A stretch of DNA of 12,503 nt from contig JBDKGH010000016.1 of the NCBI GenBank assembly GCA_039798265.1, positions 1 to 12,503 of the forward strand, written 5' to 3'. This DNA comes from JBDKGH01 sp039798265. GTDB taxonomy: Bacteria; Bacteroidota; Bacteroidia; Flavobacteriales_D; Sanyastnellaceae. Positions 1-5,840 of the stretch are shown in pieces; position 1 is the stretch's first letter; each line of letters starts with the position of its first letter. The translations under genes were made by a program, and so were the position numbers. Below the pieces are notes generated by a model. It did not search any database and was not told where the DNA came from. It worked only from the letters and a program-made list of their open reading frames with translations.

Positions 1-346
1 CTAGCTCTTCATCATTCAATCCATGAGGCACCGAACGAAGCGCCGCTATCTCTTCGCTGATAATGCTCAGTAATGCTTGTTGCTGATTTTCTTTGCGCTT
101 CCATTCATTGAGGTGCTCAAACAGATTAAGCGCTATGCCCAATTTCACTTTGCACCATTCGGTAAACAAAGGCTGTACCTTGTCAAGGCATTCTTGAAGT
201 TTTTTAGACAACTTCTTTTCTAATGCCTGCTGTTCTTTTTCCCCTTCTTGCAAAAGTTTTAAAAGGCGTTGAAATTCTATCTCCAACGGAGAACGCTTAT
301 CGTCCTCCGTCGAAGTAGAAATCATACTTTTATTCTTCGACGCCAT
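1..346 (-). CDS. Partial coiled-coil protein of unknown function (5' end only)
   Basis: A minus-strand reading frame begins with ATG at 346-344 and stays open to the window edge, giving about 115 residues of an incomplete protein. The N-terminus (MASKNKSMISTSTEDDKRS) is polar with no signal peptide or membrane segment. It is followed by a Glu/Lys/Gln/Leu-rich stretch (residues ~22-52) that looks like a coiled coil, and then by more helical, charged sequence (FTEWCKVKLGIALNLFEHLNEW). The protein is therefore probably cytoplasmic. The layout loosely recalls the helical region found in some bacterial J-domain-type proteins, but no J domain is visible in this part, so I do not name it. It starts 28 bp downstream of the stop codon of the hpd remnant on the same strand, so it was probably once cotranscribed with that gene. 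A second in-frame ATG at 325-323 is an alternative start. The reading frame is well supported; the function is unknown. Confidence 0.7.
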   Translation of the reverse strand, partial: MASKNKSMISTSTEDDKRSPLEIEFQRLLKLLQEGEKEQQALEKKLSKKLQECLDKVQPLFTEWCKVKLGIALNLFEHLNEWKRKENQQQALLSIISEEIAALRSVPHGLNDEEL

Positions 347-374
347 GGCGCGAAGATAAACGCCATTTGGCAGT

Positions 375-580
375 CTATAATGTTCCTCTTTTCGCTTGCT
401 CGGCTTCGATGCTTTCAAATAAGGCCTTGAAATTGCCTTTACCAAAGCTCTTCGCTCCTTTCCGCTGAATAATCTCAAAGAACAACGAATGTGGCTAATT
501 AAGACTAGGATTTTTTACGCCCGTAAAAAAGAAGATCTTATCAACATAAGCAGTAAAGCCTCATTTTTATCGAAATCCAA
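375..580 (-). pseudogene. hpd: Remnant of 4-hydroxyphenylpyruvate dioxygenase (C-terminal end)
   Basis: Read on the minus strand, codons from about 491 to the TAG at 377-375 translate as HSLFFEIIQRKGAKSFGKGN followed by FKALFESIEAEQAKRGTL. This is the C-terminal signature of 4-hydroxyphenylpyruvate dioxygenase, the Fe(II) enzyme that makes homogentisate in tyrosine breakdown. The Glu of LFFE (476-474) would be the third iron ligand. No start codon or full gene is present: the same frame has stops at 497-495 (TAG), 563-561 (TGA) and 569-567 (TAA). A weaker match, DFDKNEALLLML at 577-542 in another frame, lines up without gaps with the family stretch DYDEKGYLLQIF that normally precedes the C-terminal end. 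I infer a gene that lost its 5' part and is decaying by indels. The C-terminal identification is firm; the extent beyond 491 is tentative. A misassembly or recombination joint near 490 is the main alternative. Confidence 0.75.
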
Positions 581-587
581 CTTTCTG

Positions 588-608
588 CATTTTTATACTT
601 TCTTTATA
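588..608 (+). promoter_or_regulatory. Putative KdpE operator upstream of the kinase-regulator genes
   Basis: The sequence contains TTTATA at 592-597 and again at 603-608, a direct repeat with an 11-bp period as expected for tandem binding of an OmpR/PhoB-type regulator. The first 14 bases (CATTTTTATACTTT) and 19 of 21 overall match the E. coli kdpFABC KdpE site as I remember it (CATTTTTATACTTT followed by TTTTACA). It occupies the place of the missing -33 element of the promoter whose -7 box is at 619-626, which fits an activator-dependent promoter. Binding by the regulator encoded at 1706-2386 is inferred. Confidence 0.6.
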
Positions 609-618
609 TACTGCACAG

Positions 619-626
619 TACCTTTG
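619..626 (+). promoter_or_regulatory. Bacteroidota-type -7 box of the kdpD/kdpE/kup/porin operon
   Basis: TACCTTTG matches the Bacteroidota -7 consensus TAnnTTTG exactly. No TTG-type -33 element is found at the usual distance; the putative KdpE repeat (592-608) lies there instead. The box begins 27 nt before the TTG start codon at 646, the same distance as the identical box at 5814 from its ATG. Confidence 0.55.
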
Positions 627-645
627 ACCCTCAATCGCTCCACCA

Positions 646-1713
646 TTGAATCTACATCACAGCTCGGCCATTCGACAGCACCTCATTTGCACAGGTCTTA
701 TGGCCTTGGTGGCAGCCGCTTGTTTCTTGCTCATACCGCACCAGTCTTATAAGAGCTCAGCACTTGTGATGATGATGGCCTCTTCCATATTGGCTATGTT
801 GTTCGACATCATACCGGTGTTAACCGCCACCACCATCGGGGCTCTGATCTGGAACTTTTTCTTTATTCCGCCTATTTACACATTTCATATCGATTCTGCA
901 GAGGATCTGTTAATGTTTTGCTTGTACTTTCTCATTGCCGCCATCAATGCGGTGCTTACTCGTAAAATTCGCATCACCGAAAAATCACTTCACGAGGAAA
1001 AGAAAAAAGAAGAAACTCTCCTTCTCTACAACACTATTCTCAATTCGCTCTCCCATGAACTCAGAACACCGATCTCTACCATTGTAGGAACGGTAGAGCA
1101 CCTGATTGAGCAAAATGATAAATTGGACCACAATCAAAAGATCGAACTACTCAAAGACATTGAAAAAAATGGTTGGCGACTCAACAGGCAGGTTGAAAAT
1201 CTGCTCAACATGAGCCGGCTAGAAAGTGGCCAATTTAAAATCAAGACGGACTGGACGGATATGCAAGAACTCAGCTATGCCATCGTCCATTCCATCGACT
1301 TTAAAAACCATTCATTCCAACTACACACGCCAGAGGAACTTCCAATATGCAAAGTGGATAGTTCGCTGCTCGAAGTGGTGTTACTGAATCTGCTGCACAA
1401 TGCCATCAATCACAATGAAACCAGTTGTAAAATAGGCTTGCGCATCTATTGCACCACCGCCGAAGTAGTGTGCGAAGTAAGTGATAATGGCCAAGGAATA
1501 AAAGAAGAAGACATTCCATTTATTTTTGATAAGTTTTATCGCCCCGCTTATTCCAACTCAAAGGGTACAGGACTGGGGCTGTCTATCGTTAAAGGTTTTT
1601 GCGAAGCCATGAACGGTCATATCTCCTACAGAAATATTCATCCACACGGAGCTTGTTTTATCGTCAGCATTCCCTGCGAGTTTTCATACCTCAACCTTTT
1701 GAAGCATGAATAA
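646..1713 (+). CDS. kdpD: Short KdpD-type sensor histidine kinase (DUF4118 + HisKA + HATPase)
   Basis: This is an inner-membrane sensor kinase of 355 residues. Residues ~12-104 form the four-helix DUF4118 unit typical of KdpD, including FFFIPPIYTF (71-80) and a following helix. A linker (~105-130) leads to the H box SLSHELRTP with the phospho-acceptor His137. The ATPase part has an N box (Asn248/Asn252), the G1 motif DNGQGI (280-285), an F box (FIFDKFYRP) and the G2 motif GTGLGLSI (307-314). All catalytic motifs are intact. E. coli KdpD is close to 900 residues; the N-terminal KdpD and Usp domains and the GAF region are absent here. An in-frame TGA at 625-627 shows that the coding region cannot extend further upstream. 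I chose the TTG at 646 because starting at the next ATG (700) would cut the first membrane helix. The 3' end overlaps the regulator gene by 8 nt, so the pair is co-translated. Stimulus is unknown; a potassium-related signal is inferred from family and neighbours. Confidence 0.9.
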   Translation: MNLHHSSAIRQHLICTGLMALVAAACFLLIPHQSYKSSALVMMMASSILAMLFDIIPVLTATTIGALIWNFFFIPPIYTFHIDSAEDLLMFCLYFLIAAINAVLTRKIRITEKSLHEEKKKEETLLLYNTILNSLSHELRTPISTIVGTVEHLIEQNDKLDHNQKIELLKDIEKNGWRLNRQVENLLNMSRLESGQFKIKTDWTDMQELSYAIVHSIDFKNHSFQLHTPEELPICKVDSSLLEVVLLNLLHNAINHNETSCKIGLRIYCTTAEVVCEVSDNGQGIKEEDIPFIFDKFYRPAYSNSKGTGLGLSIVKGFCEAMNGHISYRNIHPHGACFIVSIPCEFSYLNLLKHE

Positions 1714-2386
1714 ACAAACCATATTGGTTATAGACGATGAGCGAAGCATTCAAAAGCTCTTACAAATTACCCTCGAGAGTAATCAATACAAGGTAATTGT
1801 AGCTCACACGGGCCATGAAGGTGTCCTGCTTGCGGCTAATCAAAATCCTGACGCTATCCTACTCGACCTCGGACTTCCAGATGCTAGTGGACATGATATT
1901 TTGCAGCAACTCCGCGAATGGTTTCAAAAAGGCATCATCATTCTGTCTGTTCAAAATAGCGAGGAGGATATCGTAAAAGCCCTTGATAATGGAGCTTCTG
2001 ACTATCTCACGAAACCATTTCGTAGTGCAGAATTACTCGCACGCATCCGCAATGTAATTCGTAAAAACAGCGAAGCCACCAGCAGCGCCGTGATCGAATT
2101 CGGAAATATTGAAGTCAACTTAAGTAATCATTCCATTAAAAAAAATGGAGAGCTAATGCATTTGACTTCTACTGAATATCAACTCTTGACGCTACTCATT
2201 AAGAACGAGGGTTGCGTATTGACGCATGATTTTTTACTCAAAGAAATATGGGGACTTAATTATCAAAATGAGTCGCAATACTTGCGCGTTTACATTGGTA
2301 ATCTGCGCAAAAAGCTCGAAAGCGACCCCACTAAACCCGTTCATATCATTACCGAAAGCCGCGTGGGTTATCGCTTTATGCTCTAG
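1706..2386 (+). CDS. kdpE: KdpE-type response regulator (OmpR/PhoB family)
   Basis: This is a cytoplasmic two-component regulator of 226 residues, the usual length for the family. The receiver domain (1-~120) has the acidic pair Asp10/Asp11, the phospho-acceptor Asp54 (LLDLGLPD), Ser81 and Lys103 (TKPF). The C-terminal winged-helix domain (~128-226) contains LTSTEYQLLTLLIKNEG and the recognition-region sequence QYLRVYIGNLRKKLESDP, ending in VGYRFML. The SVQNSEEDIVKALDNGASDY stretch and the YLRVYIGNLRKKLE segment are characteristic of KdpE rather than generic OmpR proteins. The start ATG lies inside the last codons of the kinase gene (8-nt overlap), so the two are cognate partners. Candidate binding sites with TTTATA-N5-TTTAtr lie upstream of the kinase (592-608) and between this gene and kup (2389-2405), suggesting autoregulation and control of kup. 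KdpE usually controls kdpFABC, which is not in this window. Confidence 0.92.
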   Translation: MNKQTILVIDDERSIQKLLQITLESNQYKVIVAHTGHEGVLLAANQNPDAILLDLGLPDASGHDILQQLREWFQKGIIILSVQNSEEDIVKALDNGASDYLTKPFRSAELLARIRNVIRKNSEATSSAVIEFGNIEVNLSNHSIKKNGELMHLTSTEYQLLTLLIKNEGCVLTHDFLLKEIWGLNYQNESQYLRVYIGNLRKKLESDPTKPVHIITESRVGYRFML

Positions 2387-2388
2387 TC

Positions 2389-2405
2389 TTTATAAAATCT
2401 TTATG
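2389..2405 (+). promoter_or_regulatory. Putative second KdpE operator, upstream of kup
   Basis: TCTTTAT occurs at 2387-2393 and 2398-2404, a perfect direct repeat with an 11-bp period. It gives the pattern TTTATA-AAATC-TTTATG, the same architecture as the repeat at 592-608. It begins 2 bp after the stop codon of kdpE and 28 bp upstream of the -7-like box at 2417, the same geometry as upstream of the kinase gene (27 bp). The inference is that the regulator activates a kup-proximal promoter. Confidence 0.5.
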
Positions 2406-2416
2406 CACGCCACACG

Positions 2417-2424
2417 CATCTTTA
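2417..2424 (+). promoter_or_regulatory. Weak -7-like box for kup
   Basis: CATCTTTA resembles TAnnTTTG with two mismatches (first and last base). No -33 TTG is seen at the usual distance. Taken alone it would not be called; it is listed because of its position 28 bp after the start of the operator-like repeat at 2389. Confidence 0.3.
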
Positions 2425-2443
2425 GATTTCACTAATGAGCGCG

Positions 2444-2470
2444 CGTTGAATTTTGACAAAAAATTCAACG
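2444..2470 (+). repeat. Perfect 11-bp inverted repeat (hairpin) abutting the kup start codon
   Basis: CGTTGAATTTT (2444-2454) and AAAATTCAACG (2460-2470) are exact reverse complements separated by the 5-nt loop GACAA. The right arm ends one base before the kup ATG at 2472, so in RNA the whole ribosome-loading region of kup would sit in the stem. It has no following T run and is not a terminator of the usual kind. It could be a translational control element or a DNA operator. Confidence 0.75.
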
Positions 2471-2471
2471 T

Positions 2472-4430
2472 ATGTCTAGTGAACATTTATCAACGACTTC
2501 CAAAGTCACCACGGCCTCTCTTTTAGTAGCCCTCGGCATCATCTACGGTGACATAGGCACGAGTCCTCTTTACGTTTTTAAATCAATCATAGGCCCTCGA
2601 CCAATTACCGAAGAACTTGTGCTCGGTGGTGTTTCCTGCGTCATCTGGACCTTAATTCTTCAAACCACCATCAAATATGTTTGGCTGACCCTAAAAGCGG
2701 ATAACGATGGTGAAGGTGGTATTTTTTCCCTTTATGCATTGGTTCGCCGTTATAGCAAATGGTTAGTGATACCCACCATACTAGGAGCAACCACTTTACT
2801 TGCTGACGGTATTATTACTCCTCCTATTTCTGTTGCCTCTGCCGTAGAAGGAATCACCCTAATTCCATCACTTGCTTACCTCCCTACTGTGCCCATTGTA
2901 GTGGTCATCCTATCGGCCCTATTTTTCTTTCAGCGCTATGGGACACATAAAGTCGGAAGAGTGTTTGGACCCGTGATGTTCATTTGGTTCGGATTGCTGC
3001 TTGTGCTGGGGTTAAGCCAAGCACTCACGTTCCCCTCTGTCTTTAGAGCATTCAATCCTCATTACGCCATCGAACTACTTACATTATACCCCCAAGGATT
3101 CTGGTTGCTCGGAGCGGTATTTCTCGCTACTACTGGCGCAGAAGCGCTTTATTCCGACTTAGGACATTGCGGCCGAAAGAACATTCGCATCACTTGGTTT
3201 TTTGTCAAAACATGCCTGATTGCTAATTACCTCGGACAAGCCGCATGGGCCTTACAATTCGGAGGAACTACACTTGGTGACCGCAATCCGTTTTATGAAA
3301 TGATGCCCGAGTGGTTCTTAATTCCGGGTATCCTCATCGCCACAGCTGCTACCATCATCGCTTCACAGGCGCTCATCAGCGGAAGTTACACCTTGATATC
3401 CGAAGCCATCCACCTCAATTTTTGGCCACGCGTTGCCATACATCAGCCCTCAGATCTTAAAGGTCAAATCTACGTGCCTAGCGTAAATACTATTCTATGG
3501 ATCGGCTGCGTGCTTATGATCGTTTACTTTCAATCGTCCTCGCACATGGAAGCCGCTTATGGATTTTCCATCACTGTTGCCATGATGATGACCACCTACT
3601 TGCTCGCCTTCTTCATGATATATAAGTTGAAGTGGAACAAATTTCTCGTCTTCGGATTGATTCTCCTTTTTGCAACGGTAGAGCTATCATTTTTCATTGC
3701 TAATGTGGCTAAGATTAAGGAACGATGGATGTTCTTATTCTTTGAGCTCTTCATTTTCCTCACCATGTACATCTGGTACTATGGACGAAAAATCAACAAT
3801 CGATTTACGCATTTTGTCGATGTAGGAAAATATGCCCCCATCATTCAACGACTAAAACAAGATGAATCCATTACACGATCTGCTAATCACTTGATCTATC
3901 TCACGAAGGCTAACAACCGACATGAAGTGGAAGAAAAGATTATTCAATCCATCCTCTCACAACACCCTAAAAGAGCGGATGTCTATTGGCTACTTCATAT
4001 TCATCGCACGGAACAACCCTTTACGTTGGCCTATGAAGTGAGCGAGCTCGTAGATGATACGATTATCAAAGTAAACGTTCATGTCGGATTTCGCATACAG
4101 CCGCATACCGAACAATACTTCAAACAAATCATTCATGATCTCATAGCCAATCAAGAATTGAACATGCATGAGCATTGGAAATCCCATTCCGTTTATTCGC
4201 ATGAACCGCATTTCCAATTTGTAATCATCGAAAAATACTTGTCAACCGAGAATCAATTGAACATGAAACAATACCTCTTCATGAAGTTTTACTTCTTCTT
4301 GAAAAAGCTAGGCCTGCAAGACACCAAAGCCTTTGGTATTGATAAATCGCACGCCCTTATCGAATACAAACCACTGATCATTACTCCTCCAACAGCAACT
4401 ACACTCAAACGCATTTCATATGAAAAATAA
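2472..4430 (+). CDS. kup: Kup-family low-affinity potassium uptake transporter
   Basis: This inner-membrane K+ transporter of the Kup/HAK/KT family (K+/H+ symport in studied members) has 652 residues, against about 620-630 for the E. coli protein. Family signatures are present in order: GDIGTSPLY (26-34), DNDGEGGIFSLYALVRR from residue 77, LADGIITPP around Asp112, and TTGAEALYSDLGHCG with Glu224 and Asp229. A series of about 12 hydrophobic segments runs to around residue 440. The remaining ~210 residues form the usual hydrophilic cytoplasmic C-terminal domain, so the gene is complete. It lies 85 bp after the response regulator gene, and its 3' end overlaps the porin start by 11 nt (ATGAAAAATAA), which implies coupled translation. 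Its upstream region carries a KdpE-like repeat and a hairpin directly at the start codon. No ribosome binding site is recognisable. Confidence 0.97.
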   Translation: MSSEHLSTTSKVTTASLLVALGIIYGDIGTSPLYVFKSIIGPRPITEELVLGGVSCVIWTLILQTTIKYVWLTLKADNDGEGGIFSLYALVRRYSKWLVIPTILGATTLLADGIITPPISVASAVEGITLIPSLAYLPTVPIVVVILSALFFFQRYGTHKVGRVFGPVMFIWFGLLLVLGLSQALTFPSVFRAFNPHYAIELLTLYPQGFWLLGAVFLATTGAEALYSDLGHCGRKNIRITWFFVKTCLIANYLGQAAWALQFGGTTLGDRNPFYEMMPEWFLIPGILIATAATIIASQALISGSYTLISEAIHLNFWPRVAIHQPSDLKGQIYVPSVNTILWIGCVLMIVYFQSSSHMEAAYGFSITVAMMMTTYLLAFFMIYKLKWNKFLVFGLILLFATVELSFFIANVAKIKERWMFLFFELFIFLTMYIWYYGRKINNRFTHFVDVGKYAPIIQRLKQDESITRSANHLIYLTKANNRHEVEEKIIQSILSQHPKRADVYWLLHIHRTEQPFTLAYEVSELVDDTIIKVNVHVGFRIQPHTEQYFKQIIHDLIANQELNMHEHWKSHSVYSHEPHFQFVIIEKYLSTENQLNMKQYLFMKFYFFLKKLGLQDTKAFGIDKSHALIEYKPLIITPPTATTLKRISYEK

Positions 4431-5784
4431 TTTTCTTCTTTGGGCCTTCACCCTTTTTTCCCCATTGACTTTGTGCAGTCAAACAAGCGACAGTACAAGT
4501 CTTCAACCTTTTCAGAACTTAGATCAAAGCTGGGCAAATGGAAGTGATAGACGCACGGAAAGCATTTGGAAAAATCCATACTTCACTCCTTCTGTTATCC
4601 TAGATATCAATTACACGCATTCATTTAACAACCCGATAGATAACACGGTTGTGGGCTCCACGGCATTGGCTCGTAACAACGAAATGCAACTCAGCGCACT
4701 GCACTTTGGCGGCGATTTTCAATACAAAGGAGCGCGAGCTAGGGTAATGACCCAATTTGGTACCCGGTCAACAGTTGTTCCGCGTAATGACTTCAGCACC
4801 TATCGCGGCCAATATCAACTTGCCAACGTCTATCGTTATCTAAGCGAAGCATACGCCGGTTATCATTGGAACAAAGGATATGGCATTAATCTAGACGCCG
4901 GCTTGTTCATGTCATACATTGGGCTGAATTCTTTTTACCAAGTTGAAAACTGGGAATACCAAGCTTCTTTTACCTCTGATAATACACCTTGGTTTTTTAA
5001 CGGAGTACGAGCCCAATTTCATCCTAACCGACATTTAAAACTCGAGGCCTGGCTCATCAACGGCTGGCAGAGTTATGCTAAATTCAACAAGATGCCTGGC
5101 GTAGGAGGCAACGTTACTTGGGTGCCTAATGAACGTTGGAAAATACTCACCAACAACTACATTGGAACGGACGCCGCAGGCCTCAAGAACAGAATTCGAT
5201 TTCATAGCGATAACAGTGTTTTGCACGAATACTACATTTCAAAAAAAGAAACGGGCATTAATAAAATGGCCTTTTCATTCACAACAGATGTTGGCTTTGA
5301 AAAAGGCGATGGTGTAAATGGTTTTAATGATAGCGATAGCACAAAAGGACCAGCTCAGTACTTTGTCAGTGCCATGTTTTACAACCGTATGTGGTTTGGT
5401 AAAAATAAATTTGCATGGACATTCGGAGGAGGATACATGACCAATCCAGGGCGTTACTTGGTGCTCTACCCCACTGGAGAAGCCAGTCCACTTCCTGATC
5501 CGAACAACCCCAATCAAACAGAAGGTGCCTTTCCTTTTTCAGCCAATCCAGGTGATCCCTTCATCGGTTGGGACTGTTCTACCAACCTCGACTTTATGCC
5601 CAATCAAAGCCTCTGCTTTCGAATAGAATGGGTATATAGAGAAGCGAGCGTGCCCTACTTTGCCGGTTCTGGTGGGGTTACATCACCCACGGGCTATACC
5701 ACAGCCACCCTGCCTGCCAACTGGCGTCCCGATTTAGTAAAACGAGAATCGCGGATTATCGCGGCATTGCTTTTCCGCATATAA
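4420..5784 (+). CDS. Outer-membrane beta-barrel porin (BBP2/OmpL-like)
   Basis: The 454-residue product begins with a signal peptide (MKNNFLLWAFTLFSPLTLCS, cleavage probably just after it). The rest alternates short amphipathic strands rich in Tyr, Trp and Phe with polar turns, and it ends in AALLFRI, as expected for an outer-membrane barrel. Stretches such as SDNTPWFFNGVRAQFHPN and LEAWLINGWQSYAKF are typical of the putative porin family BBP2, which in Bacteroidota genomes, to my recollection, often accompanies kdp genes. The start codon lies inside the kup coding end (11-nt overlap), so both are made from one mRNA. I infer that it lets K+ or other small ions cross the outer membrane towards Kup; selectivity cannot be read from sequence. 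The next gene has its own promoter, so this is probably the last gene of the operon. Confidence 0.85.
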   Translation: MKNNFLLWAFTLFSPLTLCSQTSDSTSLQPFQNLDQSWANGSDRRTESIWKNPYFTPSVILDINYTHSFNNPIDNTVVGSTALARNNEMQLSALHFGGDFQYKGARARVMTQFGTRSTVVPRNDFSTYRGQYQLANVYRYLSEAYAGYHWNKGYGINLDAGLFMSYIGLNSFYQVENWEYQASFTSDNTPWFFNGVRAQFHPNRHLKLEAWLINGWQSYAKFNKMPGVGGNVTWVPNERWKILTNNYIGTDAAGLKNRIRFHSDNSVLHEYYISKKETGINKMAFSFTTDVGFEKGDGVNGFNDSDSTKGPAQYFVSAMFYNRMWFGKNKFAWTFGGGYMTNPGRYLVLYPTGEASPLPDPNNPNQTEGAFPFSANPGDPFIGWDCSTNLDFMPNQSLCFRIEWVYREASVPYFAGSGGVTSPTGYTTATLPANWRPDLVKRESRIIAALLFRI

Positions 5785-5813
5785 ACAGCCACAGTAAGTA
5801 AGTGGAATAGCTT

Positions 5814-5821
5814 TACCTTTG
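5814..5821 (+). promoter_or_regulatory. Bacteroidota-type -7 box upstream of the WG-repeat gene
   Basis: TACCTTTG is an exact TAnnTTTG match and identical to the box at 619-626. It starts 27 nt upstream of the ATG at 5841. No TTG -33 element is visible. It lies between the arms of a 6-bp inverted repeat (AGTGGA 5801-5806 and TCCACT 5833-5838). Confidence 0.5.
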
Positions 5822-5840
5822 AACAAAGTCTGTCCACTGA

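Noticed and set aside
511..530. Hairpin TTTTTTAC-GCCC-GTAAAAAA, possible terminator
   Set aside because: The stem has only one G:C pair, there is no T run following it on either strand beyond the stem itself, and it lies inside the decayed hpd region; most likely incidental.
489..752. Plus-strand open frame starting inside the hpd remnant
   Set aside because: It overlaps the strand and frame of the kinase start, has no family features, and covers the putative operator and promoter; a chance frame.
5129..5517. Short frames on both strands within the porin gene
   Set aside because: No motifs and fully inside a well-supported beta-barrel gene.
5791..5805. CCAC...GTGG stem after the porin gene as a terminator
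   Set aside because: Only four base pairs with a nine-base loop and no T run; too weak to support a terminator call.
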